Source: Gemmata sp.
GTDB lineage: Bacteria > Planctomycetota > Planctomycetia > Gemmatales > Gemmataceae
Direction of reading: 5' to 3'
Assembly: GCA_022843445.1 (NCBI GenBank)
Contig: JALHNS010000012.1
Coordinates: 1 to 42,697, forward strand
DNA length: 42,697 nt
Shown: piece by piece, positions 8,101 to 17,231 of the stretch
How the letters are laid out: every line of letters starts with the position of its first letter
Position numbering within the stretch: position 1 is the stretch's first letter
Program-made: the position numbers and the translations under genes
Notes under the pieces: generated by a model
Told to the model about the DNA's origin: nothing
What the model saw: only the letters and a program-made list of their open reading frames with translations
The model's database searches: none

Positions 8101-8517
8101 ATGGCCGAGGGCTTTTTGGGGGAACTGGTCCCCGTCGGTGGTGGCGACGCCATCCCGCTCGTTTCCGAAGTGATGACGATCGGGCGGCGCGAGTCGTGCG
8201 ACATCTGCCTGAAGTTCCAGAACATTTCCGGCACGCACTGCGAACTGGCGCTGCGCAACGGGGTGTGGCACCTGCGCGACCTGAACAGCACCAACGGCGT
8301 AAAGGTGAACGGCGAGCGCACCTTGCGCCGCCCGCTCCGCCCCGGCGACGAGATCGGAATCGCCGGCCGCAAGTACATCATCCAGTACCAACTCGCTGCC
8401 GGCACGAAGATCGACGACGTGTTCGCGGAGGAAGAGGACAACCCGTTCGGCCAGTCGCTGCTCGAAAAGGCCGGTCTGGAGCGAGCGAAGCCGCGGCCCG
8501 GCACGGGGCGCAAGTAA
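8101..8517 (+). CDS. FHA-domain protein
   Basis: A 138-residue protein consisting almost entirely of one FHA domain, a phosphothreonine-binding module. The conserved residues are present: G28-R29 in MTIGRRE, S43 and H46 in ISGTHCEL, and N65-G66 in LNSTNGVKVNG. The C-terminal 35 residues are charged and probably disordered. It is likely an adaptor that reads Ser/Thr kinase output, which is abundant in planctomycetes, but no kinase lies in this window. Its stop is 1 nt from the start of the Nudix gene, so the pair is co-transcribed and probably coupled. Confidence 0.9.
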   Translation: MAEGFLGELVPVGGGDAIPLVSEVMTIGRRESCDICLKFQNISGTHCELALRNGVWHLRDLNSTNGVKVNGERTLRRPLRPGDEIGIAGRKYIIQYQLAAGTKIDDVFAEEEDNPFGQSLLEKAGLERAKPRPGTGRK

Positions 8518-8518
8518 T

Positions 8519-9034
8519 ATGCCCGCCGAAACCGTTCACGTCGGGCGGCGCATCCGCGTCGAGGTCGATACGCTCGTCGCGCCGGACGGGCGCGCCATCC
8601 CGCGCGACGCGATCCGGCACCCCGGGGCCGTCGTGATTCTGCCGGTACTCGACGCGGAGCGCGTCGTGCTGTTGCGCAATTTCCGCTTCGTGGTGGCCGA
8701 CACGCTGTGGGAACTGCCCGCGGGCACGGTCGAACCCAACGAACCGCTCTTGGAGTGCGCGCAACGCGAACTGGCCGAAGAAACCGGATACACCGCGGAG
8801 AGGTGGCGGAGCCTCGGCTTCATCTACGCCTCGCCCGGCTTGCTCGACGAGAAACTGCACCTGTTCGTCGCCGAAGGGCTGACGCCCGGGGCCGCACGCC
8901 CCGAACCGGACGAGACGCTCGAACCGGTCGTGGTGCCGTTCGCGGACGCCATTCGCATGTGCTTGGATGGCACCATCCGCGACGCGAAAACGATCACATC
9001 GTTACTGTTGTGGGAGCGCCTGCGCGCGACCTAG
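8519..9034 (+). CDS. Nudix hydrolase, ADP-ribose pyrophosphatase-like
   Basis: A 171-residue Nudix protein. The complete Nudix box spans residues 69-91: G69, E75, R83-E84-L85, E87/E88 and G90 fit the G-x5-E-x7-REU-x2-EE-x-G-U pattern. The following segment FIYASPGLLDEKLHLFVA has the proline typical of ADP-ribose pyrophosphatases, enzymes that split ADP-ribose to AMP and ribose-5-phosphate. Other nucleoside-diphosphate substrates are possible. It starts 1 nt after the FHA stop. Its TAG overlaps the stop codon of the convergent SGNH gene: CTAG at 9031-9034 serves both genes, leaving no room for a terminator between them. Confidence 0.9.
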   Translation: MPAETVHVGRRIRVEVDTLVAPDGRAIPRDAIRHPGAVVILPVLDAERVVLLRNFRFVVADTLWELPAGTVEPNEPLLECAQRELAEETGYTAERWRSLGFIYASPGLLDEKLHLFVAEGLTPGAARPEPDETLEPVVVPFADAIRMCLDGTIRDAKTITSLLLWERLRAT

Positions 9035-9912
9035 GGCTTCCACTCGGCGCGGGTGCGCATTTCGATTTGCTTCCACGAGTCCCACGCGGCCCGTTGCATC
9101 GCGGTCGCCTCCGCGGGCGAAACGGTGACGATCGCGGACCCGGTTTCGAGGCGGTTTGGCAACCCCTCCGGGCTGCGCCGGTAGAGCGCCGCGTAGAACG
9201 TGCAGGCCGCGAGGTACGCCCCCTGCGGCGACGGGTGTCCGTTGCCGTCGGTGGTGAGCGCCGTGCCCGGGAACGCCAGCTTGAACCGCTCGAACGCGAC
9301 GCCCACCGGCGCGCACTCCGCGGTCAGTTCTTTCGTGAGGTCCGCATACGATTCGGTCCACAACTGCTGCGGGGCCGGGGCCATATCGGGGCGCGCCCAC
9401 GTCATGTACAAGAGCGGGATCGCGCCGGTTCCGCGAATCGCTTCCGCGAACTTCCGCGCGTACGGGTAGAACCGCGTGTCGCGGCCGAACGCCTTCAGCG
9501 GGCGCTGGCTCTGCTCCTGCAGCACCACGATGTCCCAGTCGTTCGACCGAATCTTCGCCAGCGCCGCCCCGTCGTTCCAGTGGCTCTCCAGCGTCGCGCC
9601 GCCGACGACGTGCGAATCGACGGTCAACTCGGGCTTCGCTTCGGCCGCGCGCGCCAGCGCGACCGTGAGGCCGGGCACGTCGTTGGTGAACGTGAAACTG
9701 TTTCCGACGAACAGCACCTTCAGCGGCAGTTTGCGCGGCACGGCTTCGCCGAGGGTGCGCTGGTGGTGCCAGTTCGCGCGCTCGGTGCGAAGTGCCGCCG
9801 CGCGCACCTTCTGTGCCGCCGCGGTGGTGAGCGCGAGCAGCACTCCGATGATGGCGACCGCGACCAGCAGTTCGAGCAGCGAGTACGCCCGCCGACCGCG
9901 CGACGTGTGCAT
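9031..9912 (-). CDS. SGNH-type hydrolase (DUF4886-like) with N-terminal prepilin-like segment
   Basis: A 293-residue protein with two parts. Residues 1-45 look like a type IV prepilin/pseudopilin N-terminus: basic leader MHTSRGRRA, a cleavage-like A9-Y10 junction, Glu at +5 (E14 in YSLLE), a hydrophobic helix (LLVAVAIIGVLLAL), then QKVRAAALRTER, closely resembling planctomycete DUF1559 prepilins. Residues 64-293 are an SGNH hydrolase: VLFVGNSFT with nucleophile S72, GG at 104-105, LQEQS (131-135), and D222/H226 in TDGNGHPS followed by GAYLAACTFYAAL, as in DUF4886 proteins. It is probably an extracytoplasmic esterase tethered by its pilin-like helix. The ATG at 9912 has GGGAGG about 6 nt upstream. 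The fusion is unusual. The activity is inferred. Confidence 0.82.
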   Translation of the reverse strand: MHTSRGRRAYSLLELLVAVAIIGVLLALTTAAAQKVRAAALRTERANWHHQRTLGEAVPRKLPLKVLFVGNSFTFTNDVPGLTVALARAAEAKPELTVDSHVVGGATLESHWNDGAALAKIRSNDWDIVVLQEQSQRPLKAFGRDTRFYPYARKFAEAIRGTGAIPLLYMTWARPDMAPAPQQLWTESYADLTKELTAECAPVGVAFERFKLAFPGTALTTDGNGHPSPQGAYLAACTFYAALYRRSPEGLPNRLETGSAIVTVSPAEATAMQRAAWDSWKQIEMRTRAEWKP

Positions 9913-9966
9913 CGGAACCTCCCACGGTGGTGCTGACGGTGCTCGCGCTCCGGCGCGGGCGCACCG

Positions 9967-10593
9967 TTACGCCGTGCCGAACTGCCGGTCGCCGGCGTCG
10001 CCGAGACCCGGCACGATGTAGCCGATTTCGTTCAGGTGCGAATCGAGCGCCGCGAGCGTCACCGGCACGTCCGGGTGCGCGTCGCGCAGCGCCTTCACGC
10101 CCTCCGGCGCGGCGATGAGCCCAGCGAAGCCGATCCGCGGGGTGCCGGCCTTCTTCAAGATGTCGATCGCCGCGATCGCGCTGCCGCCGGTCGCGAGCAT
10201 CGGGTCCAGCACCAGCGCGAAGTCCATGTCCGGCTTCGCGGGCAGCTTGTTGTAATACGTCACCGGTTTCAGCGTCGCGTGGTCGCGGTACAGGCCGAGG
10301 TGCCACACGGTCGCTTCGGGCAGCGCGTCGAGCATCGCTTCGGCCATGCCCAACCCGGCGCGCAGCACCGGCACCAACCCGATGCGGTCCGCGAGCCGCT
10401 CGCACGTCGTTTCCATCAGCGGTGTCTGCACGCTCACTTGCGCGAGCCGCAGGTCTTTGGTGGCTTCAAAGAGCAGGCCGCGCGAAATCTCCGCGACCAA
10501 CTTGCGGAACTCCGGGGGCGGCGTGGTCTTGTCGCGCAGGCGCGCGAGCTTGTGCCGGATCAGCGGGTGCGAGGCGACGTGAACGGTTGGCAT
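9967..10593 (-). CDS. upp: uracil phosphoribosyltransferase
   Basis: A 208-residue enzyme that makes UMP from uracil and PRPP. The family length is right. Landmarks: VPVLRAGLGM (75-84), the PRPP loop LVLDPMLATGGSA (128-139, with D130 and T135-G137), and the uracil-binding C-terminal segment YIVPGLGDAGDRQFGT. The start is ATG at 10593, immediately followed by PTVHVASHPLIRHKL, as usual for the family. No clear Shine-Dalgarno precedes it; the leader is a 7-bp CCAAACA array that fills the gap from cytidine deaminase. It is the third gene of a pyrimidine salvage operon: nucleoside phosphorylase releases uracil, the deaminase feeds in cytidine, and Upp recycles uracil. Confidence 0.95.
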   Translation of the reverse strand: MPTVHVASHPLIRHKLARLRDKTTPPPEFRKLVAEISRGLLFEATKDLRLAQVSVQTPLMETTCERLADRIGLVPVLRAGLGMAEAMLDALPEATVWHLGLYRDHATLKPVTYYNKLPAKPDMDFALVLDPMLATGGSAIAAIDILKKAGTPRIGFAGLIAAPEGVKALRDAHPDVPVTLAALDSHLNEIGYIVPGLGDAGDRQFGTA

Positions 10594-10600
10594 CTGTTGG

Positions 10601-10628
10601 TGTTTGGTGTTTAGTGTTTGGTGTTTGG
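10601..10628 (-). repeat. heptamer array between cytidine deaminase and upp
   Basis: Four tandem 7-mers: TGTTTGG, TGTTTAG, TGTTTGG, TGTTTGG on the plus strand (CCAAACA in the sense of transcription). The array abuts the cdd stop codon at 10629 and ends 7 nt before the upp ATG. It is A-rich and purine-poor in the mRNA, so the upp leader lacks a Shine-Dalgarno sequence. Confidence 0.9.
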
Positions 10629-11021
10629 TTAGCCGCCGAGTTGCTTGCCGTCGAACGCGCCCGGGATCAGTTCGCGCACGGTGTAGCGGATCACATCGCC
10701 CTTCAGATTCGCCAACAGCACTTCCGCGTCCGGGGCGAACTCCCACAACAGTTGCCGGCACGCGCCGCACGGGGGCGTCGGCTTGTCGGTGTCGGTCACA
10801 ACGCACACGCGCTTGAAGCAATGGTAGCCGTCCGTCACGCCGCGAAAAATCGCGTTGCGTTCGGCGCAGATGGTGAGGCCGTAGCTGGCGCTCTCCACGT
10901 TGCACCCGGGCACGATGGTGCCGTCGAGCGCTTCGAGCGCCGCACCGACTTGGAACTTGGAATAGGGCGCGAACGCCCGCTCGCGGGCGTTCGTCGCGGC
11001 TGCGATCAGCGGGTCACTCAC
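10629..11021 (-). CDS. cdd: cytidine deaminase
   Basis: A 130-residue homotetramer-type cytidine deaminase, converting cytidine and deoxycytidine to uridine and deoxyuridine. The zinc site is complete: C52-A-E54 in TICAERNA (E54 catalytic) and P84-C85-G-A-C88 in PPCGACRQ. The substrate-binding segment GCNVESASYG precedes it. The start is GTG at 11021, which overlaps the TGA of the upstream nucleoside phosphorylase gene by 4 nt (GTGA), so translation is coupled. The length matches the short bacterial form. Confidence 0.95.
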   Translation of the reverse strand: MSDPLIAAATNARERAFAPYSKFQVGAALEALDGTIVPGCNVESASYGLTICAERNAIFRGVTDGYHCFKRVCVVTDTDKPTPPCGACRQLLWEFAPDAEVLLANLKGDVIRYTVRELIPGAFDGKQLGG

Positions 11022-12328
11022 GACAGTTCCTCCACGATCAGCGGTTGCGGGGCGGGCGGCGCGTCGCCGATCTCGAACGCGCTCGCCAAAAGCGGCATCG
11101 CGTTCACCAGCGAAGCGCCGTCGCGGTAGTGAACCTCGAAGATGGTGTCGCCGGGGCGCACGCGCTCCCCGGGCTTCGCGCGGCAGATCACGCCCACCGC
11201 GTGGTCGATGCCGTCTTCGGCCCGCGAGCGCCCGCCGCCGAGCCGGTGCGCCGCGATCCCGACCTTTTCTGCGTCCATCGTCGTGACGTAGCCCGTGCGG
11301 TCGGTCGTCACTAGCACGGTCGAGCTCGTGTGCGGCAGGTGCGAATAGTCGTCGATCACCCGCGGGTCGCCGCCTTGTTGTTCGATACTGCGGCGGAACA
11401 CGTCGAGACCGGCACCAGAGGCGAGCGCTTCGCGCACTTTCCCTTCTGCTTCAGCGCGCGGCGCGATGCCCGCGAGTTCCACCATCCGCGCCGCGAGAAT
11501 CACCGAGAGTTCGGTGAGGTCCGAAGGCCCGTTGCCCTTGAGCGTTTCGATGCTCTCGATCACTTCGAGCGAGTTGCCGACGTACCTTCCCAATGGTGTG
11601 TCCATCGCGGTGATGAGCGCGCACATGCACAGGCCGTTCGCGGTGCCCACCTTCACGAGCGAGTCGGCAAGCGCGCGCGACTGCGAGTGCGTCTTCATAA
11701 ACGCGCCGCGGCCGGTCTTTACGTCCATCACCAGCCCGCCGATTCCTTCGGACAACTTCTTGCTGAGAATGGACGCGGTGATGAGCGGAATGCTCTCCAC
11801 GGTCGCGGTCACGTCGCGGAGCGCGTACAGCGTTTTATCGGCCGGGGCCACTTCGGGCGTTTGGCCGAAGAGCGCCATCTTCAGCGCGCGAAGCGTGTCG
11901 ATCACCTGTTCTTCGGTCAGGTTCACGTTGAAGCCGGGGATCGATTCGAGTTTGTCAAGCGTGCCGCCGCTGTGCCCGAGGCCGCGCCCGGACATCATCG
12001 GGACGAACACCCCGCAGGCCGCTGCGAGCGGCCCAAGAACGAGTGAAGTCTTGTCGCCCACGCCGCCGGTGCTGTGCTTATCGACCTTCGAGCCGCCGAG
12101 TTCAGCGAGGTCGAGCCGCTTGCCGGAATCGGCCATCGCGCGCGTGAGGTGCGCGGTTTCCGCCGGCGTCATGCCGTTCAGGTAAATCGCCATCAGGAGC
12201 GCGGTGAGGTGGTACTTTTCCCACCCGCTGCCGTCGAGCCGCGCCGCGGCGCGCACGAAGGCGTCGATCTGCGCCGGGGAGAGTTCGCCCCGGTCGCGCT
12301 TGGTCTGAATCACGTCGCCGGGGCGCAT
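11018..12328 (-). CDS. deoA: pyrimidine-nucleoside (thymidine) phosphorylase
   Basis: A 436-residue enzyme that splits thymidine or uridine with phosphate, giving the base and (deoxy)ribose-1-phosphate. The family signature is clear: GGSKVDKHSTGGVGDKTS (78-95) with the phosphate-binding GGVGDK, then MMSGRGLGHSGGTLDKLESI and the C-terminal PYNP-like domain (RTGYVTTMDAEKVGIAAHRLGGGRS). Sequence alone does not separate DeoA (thymidine-specific) from Pdp (pyrimidine-nucleoside), so the symbol is provisional. It is the first gene of the salvage operon and is divergent from the caspase-like gene across IR-D. Confidence 0.93.
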   Translation of the reverse strand: MRPGDVIQTKRDRGELSPAQIDAFVRAAARLDGSGWEKYHLTALLMAIYLNGMTPAETAHLTRAMADSGKRLDLAELGGSKVDKHSTGGVGDKTSLVLGPLAAACGVFVPMMSGRGLGHSGGTLDKLESIPGFNVNLTEEQVIDTLRALKMALFGQTPEVAPADKTLYALRDVTATVESIPLITASILSKKLSEGIGGLVMDVKTGRGAFMKTHSQSRALADSLVKVGTANGLCMCALITAMDTPLGRYVGNSLEVIESIETLKGNGPSDLTELSVILAARMVELAGIAPRAEAEGKVREALASGAGLDVFRRSIEQQGGDPRVIDDYSHLPHTSSTVLVTTDRTGYVTTMDAEKVGIAAHRLGGGRSRAEDGIDHAVGVICRAKPGERVRPGDTIFEVHYRDGASLVNAMPLLASAFEIGDAPPAPQPLIVEELS

Positions 12329-12342
12329 AGTTGGCTCTCAGG

Positions 12343-12448
12343 GTAGTAGGCACGCTCCGCGTGCCGTTCTGCGGAGCGAAGACAGAATCGCGCACCGTTG
12401 GGTAGCTGACACGGCCCGAACACACGGCACGCGGAGCGTGCCTACTAC
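12343..12448. repeat. inverted-repeat pair IR-D in a divergent promoter gap
   Basis: Arms 12343-12366 and 12425-12448 are perfect 24-nt reverse complements. Each arm is a hairpin, GGCACGC-TCC-GCGTGCC in arm 1 and its complement in arm 2. A degenerate third unit (GGCACACTTCGCGTGCC) follows at about 12454-12470. The element lies between divergent genes, so it is not simply a terminator. Confidence 0.85.
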
Positions 12449-12539
12449 TTTGTGGCACACTTCGCGTGCCTACTCCCATGTCATCGCGCCCGGCACTTCG
12501 GGTAAGATTGCGGATCAGTTTACTCGAAAGGGGCTACCC

Positions 12540-13997
12540 GTGGCTGCTCGTGCCGCTCTGCTCGTCGCGGTGGAAACGTACTTCGAGGCCGGGCCACCGG
12601 TGCCGTACGCGGCGAACGACCTCGCCGAACTGCACCGCGCGCTGCCCGCCGCCGGGTACGACGCGAAACAGTGTTCGCTGCTCGCCGGCCACCGCACCAC
12701 GAAGGCCGTGATCGAATCCACACTGAAGCGGCTGCCGAAATTCGCGGGCGAAGTGGAAGTGCTGTTCGTGCTGTTCGCCGGCCGCGCGTTCAACGTGAAG
12801 GGCAAGAACTACCTCGCGTGCGCCGACACCATCGCCCCGGACCCGACCGAAACGGCACTCGCGCTCGCGGACCTCGTAAGCGCACTCAAGAAGGTGAAGG
12901 CGAAGAGTGTCGCGCTGCTGCTCGACGCCGACCCGCTGGAACTGGCTGACGCGAAGGGGTGCGAACCGGGTTTCGCGCCGGACGAACTGGAAGCCGCGTT
13001 CGCGGCGCTCCCGGATTGGGTGGGGCTGCTGTCGTGCGAACCGGGTGAGCGCTCGTTCGAGGCGAACCAACTGCGGCGCGGGATTTGGCGCGGGCACCTG
13101 CTCGAAGCGCTCACCGGGAAGGTGCGCGCCGGCGTCGGCAAGGACGGCGCGCTGGCCGCGAAGGCGCTTCACGCGCATCTGTGCGACGCGGTGCCGCGCA
13201 CGCTGCGCCGCGCGTTCGAGGACGCACGCGAACAGGTGCCGCAACTGTTCGGCAGCGACGACGTGGAACTCGCCGACCTGTCGAAACTGCTCGGCCCCGG
13301 CACCGAACTGCTGGACCCGGCGCGCATGAAGCGCGTCGCGTTCCGCGCCGAAAACCGCGGGCGCATCAAAGACCTCGCGGGGTATCGGAAGTCGCACACG
13401 CTGCCCGAACGCGCGAACGATTGGGCCCGCAAGTACGTGAACCGCACCGCCGCGGCCGACATCAAGACGGACCTCGACACCACGTTCGAGATGGTGCGCG
13501 AGGTGTTCGGCTACAAGCGCAAAGACTTGGACGTGTCCGCGGAGCGCGACGGCCTCGGCTTCATCCGCACGCCGGATTTCGAGTACACGGTGACGGTGGA
13601 AGTGGACGCTGACGAACCGAGCGACGTGATCTGGCGGCGCGACCTGACACGCCTGAGCGGGGCCGCGTTCGTGCGGTCCGCTGGCTTCCGCGACGTGTTC
13701 GGTTCGATGTTCAACAAGCTCGTCTTCGAGTTCGACAGCCCAGTAGATGTGGCCGAGTTCGTAGACCGCATTGAGGACTCGCGGCCGGAGGGCGTGAAGG
13801 TGAGCGTTGCGGCCGACAGCGGCGCGGCGGTGGTGACGCTCGCGGGCTTCGCGGGCCGCGTGAGCGTGACGCGCACGACGGTGCTGATCGAAGGCCCGAG
13901 CGGCAACCCCGGCAGCCTGCTCGAACAGTTCTTGGCGTTCTTAGCGAAGTTCGGCGGCTTGGGCGAACCGAAGTCGCTCCCCCCGGCGAGTTCGTAG
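12540..13997 (+). CDS. caspase-fold protein lacking the catalytic dyad (pseudo-caspase)
   Basis: A 485-residue protein from GTG at 12540 (AAAGGGG 8-14 nt upstream; an in-frame ATG at 12438 lies inside IR-D). Residues 1 to about 195 follow the caspase/metacaspase (C14) layout: N-terminal LLVAVETY, then VEVLFVLFAGRAF...KGKNYLACAD, where the family has a GHG with the catalytic His, then SVALLLDADPLE, where it has DAC with the catalytic Cys, and LLSCEPGERSFE...GIWRGHLLEALTG. At the two key sites the sequence reads A80-G81-R82 and D129-A130-D131, so both His and Cys are missing. The remaining 290 residues are unrecognised, with helical and beta-rich stretches. I infer an inactive, binding or regulatory role. 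It is monocistronic between IR-D and IR-E. Confidence 0.8.
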   Translation: MAARAALLVAVETYFEAGPPVPYAANDLAELHRALPAAGYDAKQCSLLAGHRTTKAVIESTLKRLPKFAGEVEVLFVLFAGRAFNVKGKNYLACADTIAPDPTETALALADLVSALKKVKAKSVALLLDADPLELADAKGCEPGFAPDELEAAFAALPDWVGLLSCEPGERSFEANQLRRGIWRGHLLEALTGKVRAGVGKDGALAAKALHAHLCDAVPRTLRRAFEDAREQVPQLFGSDDVELADLSKLLGPGTELLDPARMKRVAFRAENRGRIKDLAGYRKSHTLPERANDWARKYVNRTAAADIKTDLDTTFEMVREVFGYKRKDLDVSAERDGLGFIRTPDFEYTVTVEVDADEPSDVIWRRDLTRLSGAAFVRSAGFRDVFGSMFNKLVFEFDSPVDVAEFVDRIEDSRPEGVKVSVAADSGAAVVTLAGFAGRVSVTRTTVLIEGPSGNPGSLLEQFLAFLAKFGGLGEPKSLPPASS

Positions 13998-14150
13998 GTC
14001 GCGGTCGAGCGGCGCTTCGCCGCGAGGCCCGACGGCGAACCTGCAATGCGTGTCACGCTCGCGCGCTCAGCGTTTCAAAGCACGCAAGCGTGACACGCAA
14101 ACGCTTCTGGTCGTCGGGCCTTGCGGCGAAGCGCCGCTCGACCGCAACCT
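13996..14150. repeat. nested inverted repeats IR-E between convergent genes
   Basis: Outer arms 13996-14033 and 14113-14150 are 38 nt with two mismatches. Each contains the hairpin GCGGCG-CTT-CGCCGC or its complement. Inside lies a second perfect 12-nt pair (14048-14059 with 14087-14098). Arm 1 begins within the stop codon of the caspase-like gene and arm 2 ends 9 nt before the esterase stop. Confidence 0.88.
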
Positions 14151-14158
14151 ACAAGAAC

Positions 14159-15055
14159 TTACTTCTTCAAGTGCTTCTCCAAGAACGTTTCGCATTTCGC
14201 TTGCACGTCCTTCGCGTTGAACTGCGGGCCGCCGTGCCCCGCGCCTTTGAGGGTCACGAGTTCCACCGGCACGCCGGCCTTCTTCAGCGCGTCGTTCAGC
14301 AACTCGCTTTGACCGAGCGGGACCAGCGGGTCCGCGTCGCCGTGAACGATCAGGAACGGGGCCGACGCCTTCGACACGTAGGTGATCGGGTTCGCCTTCT
14401 GCGCGAGTTCCTTCTTCTGCTGAATCGGACCGCCGACGAGTTTCGATTCCGGCGAGTTCGGGCCGTCGTGGTCGAACTTCGACTTCGGCCCGGCTTGTTC
14501 GCCCATCTTCAGCAGGTCGGTCGGGCCGAAGAAGTCGATCACGCACTGCACCGCGTCCGACACGTCTTTGTGCGGGCTGTCCGCGAGCAGCAGGTCTTTC
14601 GCTCCGGCGCTGGTGCCCAAGAGCGCGACCAAGTGCCCGCCGGCGGAAGACCCCCACGCCCCGAACTTGTCCGGGTTCAGGTTGTACTTCTTCGAGTTTG
14701 CGCGCAGGAACCGAATCGCTTCCTTACAGTCTTGAATCTGCGCCGGGTACACCGCGTGTTGGCTCAGTCGGTAGTTGATCGCGGCCACCGCGTAGCCCTG
14801 TTCGAGGAGCTTCATCGCGGGGTTGCCGCCGTCCTTGCTGCCCGCGGCCCACGCCCCGCCGTGAACCCACACGATGAGCGGCACCGGTTTCTCGCTCTTG
14901 GGAACGAACAGGTCGAGCGCGTTGCGCTCTTTGTGCGCGGTGCCGTAGCTGAGGTTGCGGTGTTCGGCGGTGCCTTCGGGCAACTTCGGCCCCTTCTGTG
15001 CGAACGCCGGCGCGGCGCTGAACGCGACCGCAACAAGTGCGAGCGTGCGAATCAT
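14159..15055 (-). CDS. exported alpha/beta-hydrolase (BD-FAE / acetyl-esterase type)
   Basis: A 298-residue secreted esterase. The signal peptide MIRTLALVAVAFSAAPAFAQ is cut after residue 20. The oxyanion motif HGGAW (65-69), nucleophile elbow G135-S-S137-A-G139, acid D242 in HGDADPLVP and H274 in GAGHGG form a complete catalytic set. Members of this group (BD-FAE, ExeM/acetyl-esterase-like) cleave acyl or feruloyl esters, often on plant or algal polysaccharides; the substrate here is unknown. The ATG at 15055 is supported by the signal peptide. It converges with the caspase-like gene across IR-E and lies 45 nt downstream of the SUKH gene on the same strand. Confidence 0.9.
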   Translation of the reverse strand: MIRTLALVAVAFSAAPAFAQKGPKLPEGTAEHRNLSYGTAHKERNALDLFVPKSEKPVPLIVWVHGGAWAAGSKDGGNPAMKLLEQGYAVAAINYRLSQHAVYPAQIQDCKEAIRFLRANSKKYNLNPDKFGAWGSSAGGHLVALLGTSAGAKDLLLADSPHKDVSDAVQCVIDFFGPTDLLKMGEQAGPKSKFDHDGPNSPESKLVGGPIQQKKELAQKANPITYVSKASAPFLIVHGDADPLVPLGQSELLNDALKKAGVPVELVTLKGAGHGGPQFNAKDVQAKCETFLEKHLKK

Positions 15056-15100
15056 GTGTGCGACTCCGCGGGGTGAGGTGTTTCGATTCCGGTCTCTGGG

Positions 15101-15664
15101 CTAACGCAAGTCATCCACGTTGACTGCACCACGACACGCAGCCACAAATGAGTCTGCAACTGTGAAGCACGCCACTGATTCCCACGCAAGATAGCCGGAG
15201 TGAGCACACACCACTGGGTATTCTCCCTTGACCGCTGGCCGTCGCATATCGAGCAGGTAGAAGGTGCCGCCACCGTTGAACGCGATCGGTAGCGCCCCCG
15301 GCATGTACTGCGGCAGATGGTACGCCAACAGCATTGCCCGCACCCCGCCGGAAGGGTCGGAGGTCGGAAAGAAGCCGAACTCGCGCTCCCCGGTGCGAAA
15401 CCATCCACCGTTCGACCACCGGAGGAACGAGAGGTACTTCGCCGGGAGCGGCCGACTTGGCACGACCCAGCTCCTCGGATCAAACGGCAGATAACTGGCG
15501 TGGAGCGGATCGCTGACGGGGAACGGGTTCTGCTGACTCCTGTTAACTTCTACGATCTCTGCTGCGGTCAGGGGTTGTCCGACTGAGATGGAGAACCGCT
15601 CGATCTCGGCATCCGAGGCACCCGGCGCGGGTTGGACTTCATCGAAGGTCGAACGCCAGTCCAT
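15101..15664 (-). CDS. SMI1/KNR4 (SUKH) family protein
   Basis: A 187-residue protein matching the SUKH pattern: PLPAKYLSFLRWSNGGWF (about 73-90) with the conserved NGG, then a short FGFFP strand, and the later GGGTFYLLDMR and VCAHSG strands. Many SUKH proteins are immunity proteins for contact-dependent or polymorphic toxins, but others are housekeeping regulators. No toxin, Rhs or WapA-like gene is in the window, so it is an orphan here. The ATG at 15664 has GAGGAG about 10 nt upstream. Its codon choice is less GC-biased than its neighbours by eye, which would fit acquisition by transfer, but I have not measured this. Confidence 0.83.
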   Translation of the reverse strand: MDWRSTFDEVQPAPGASDAEIERFSISVGQPLTAAEIVEVNRSQQNPFPVSDPLHASYLPFDPRSWVVPSRPLPAKYLSFLRWSNGGWFRTGEREFGFFPTSDPSGGVRAMLLAYHLPQYMPGALPIAFNGGGTFYLLDMRRPAVKGEYPVVCAHSGYLAWESVACFTVADSFVAACRGAVNVDDLR

Positions 15665-17211
<1,547 letters not shown>

Positions 17212-17231
17212 CGCCCATTCGGAACAGCACC

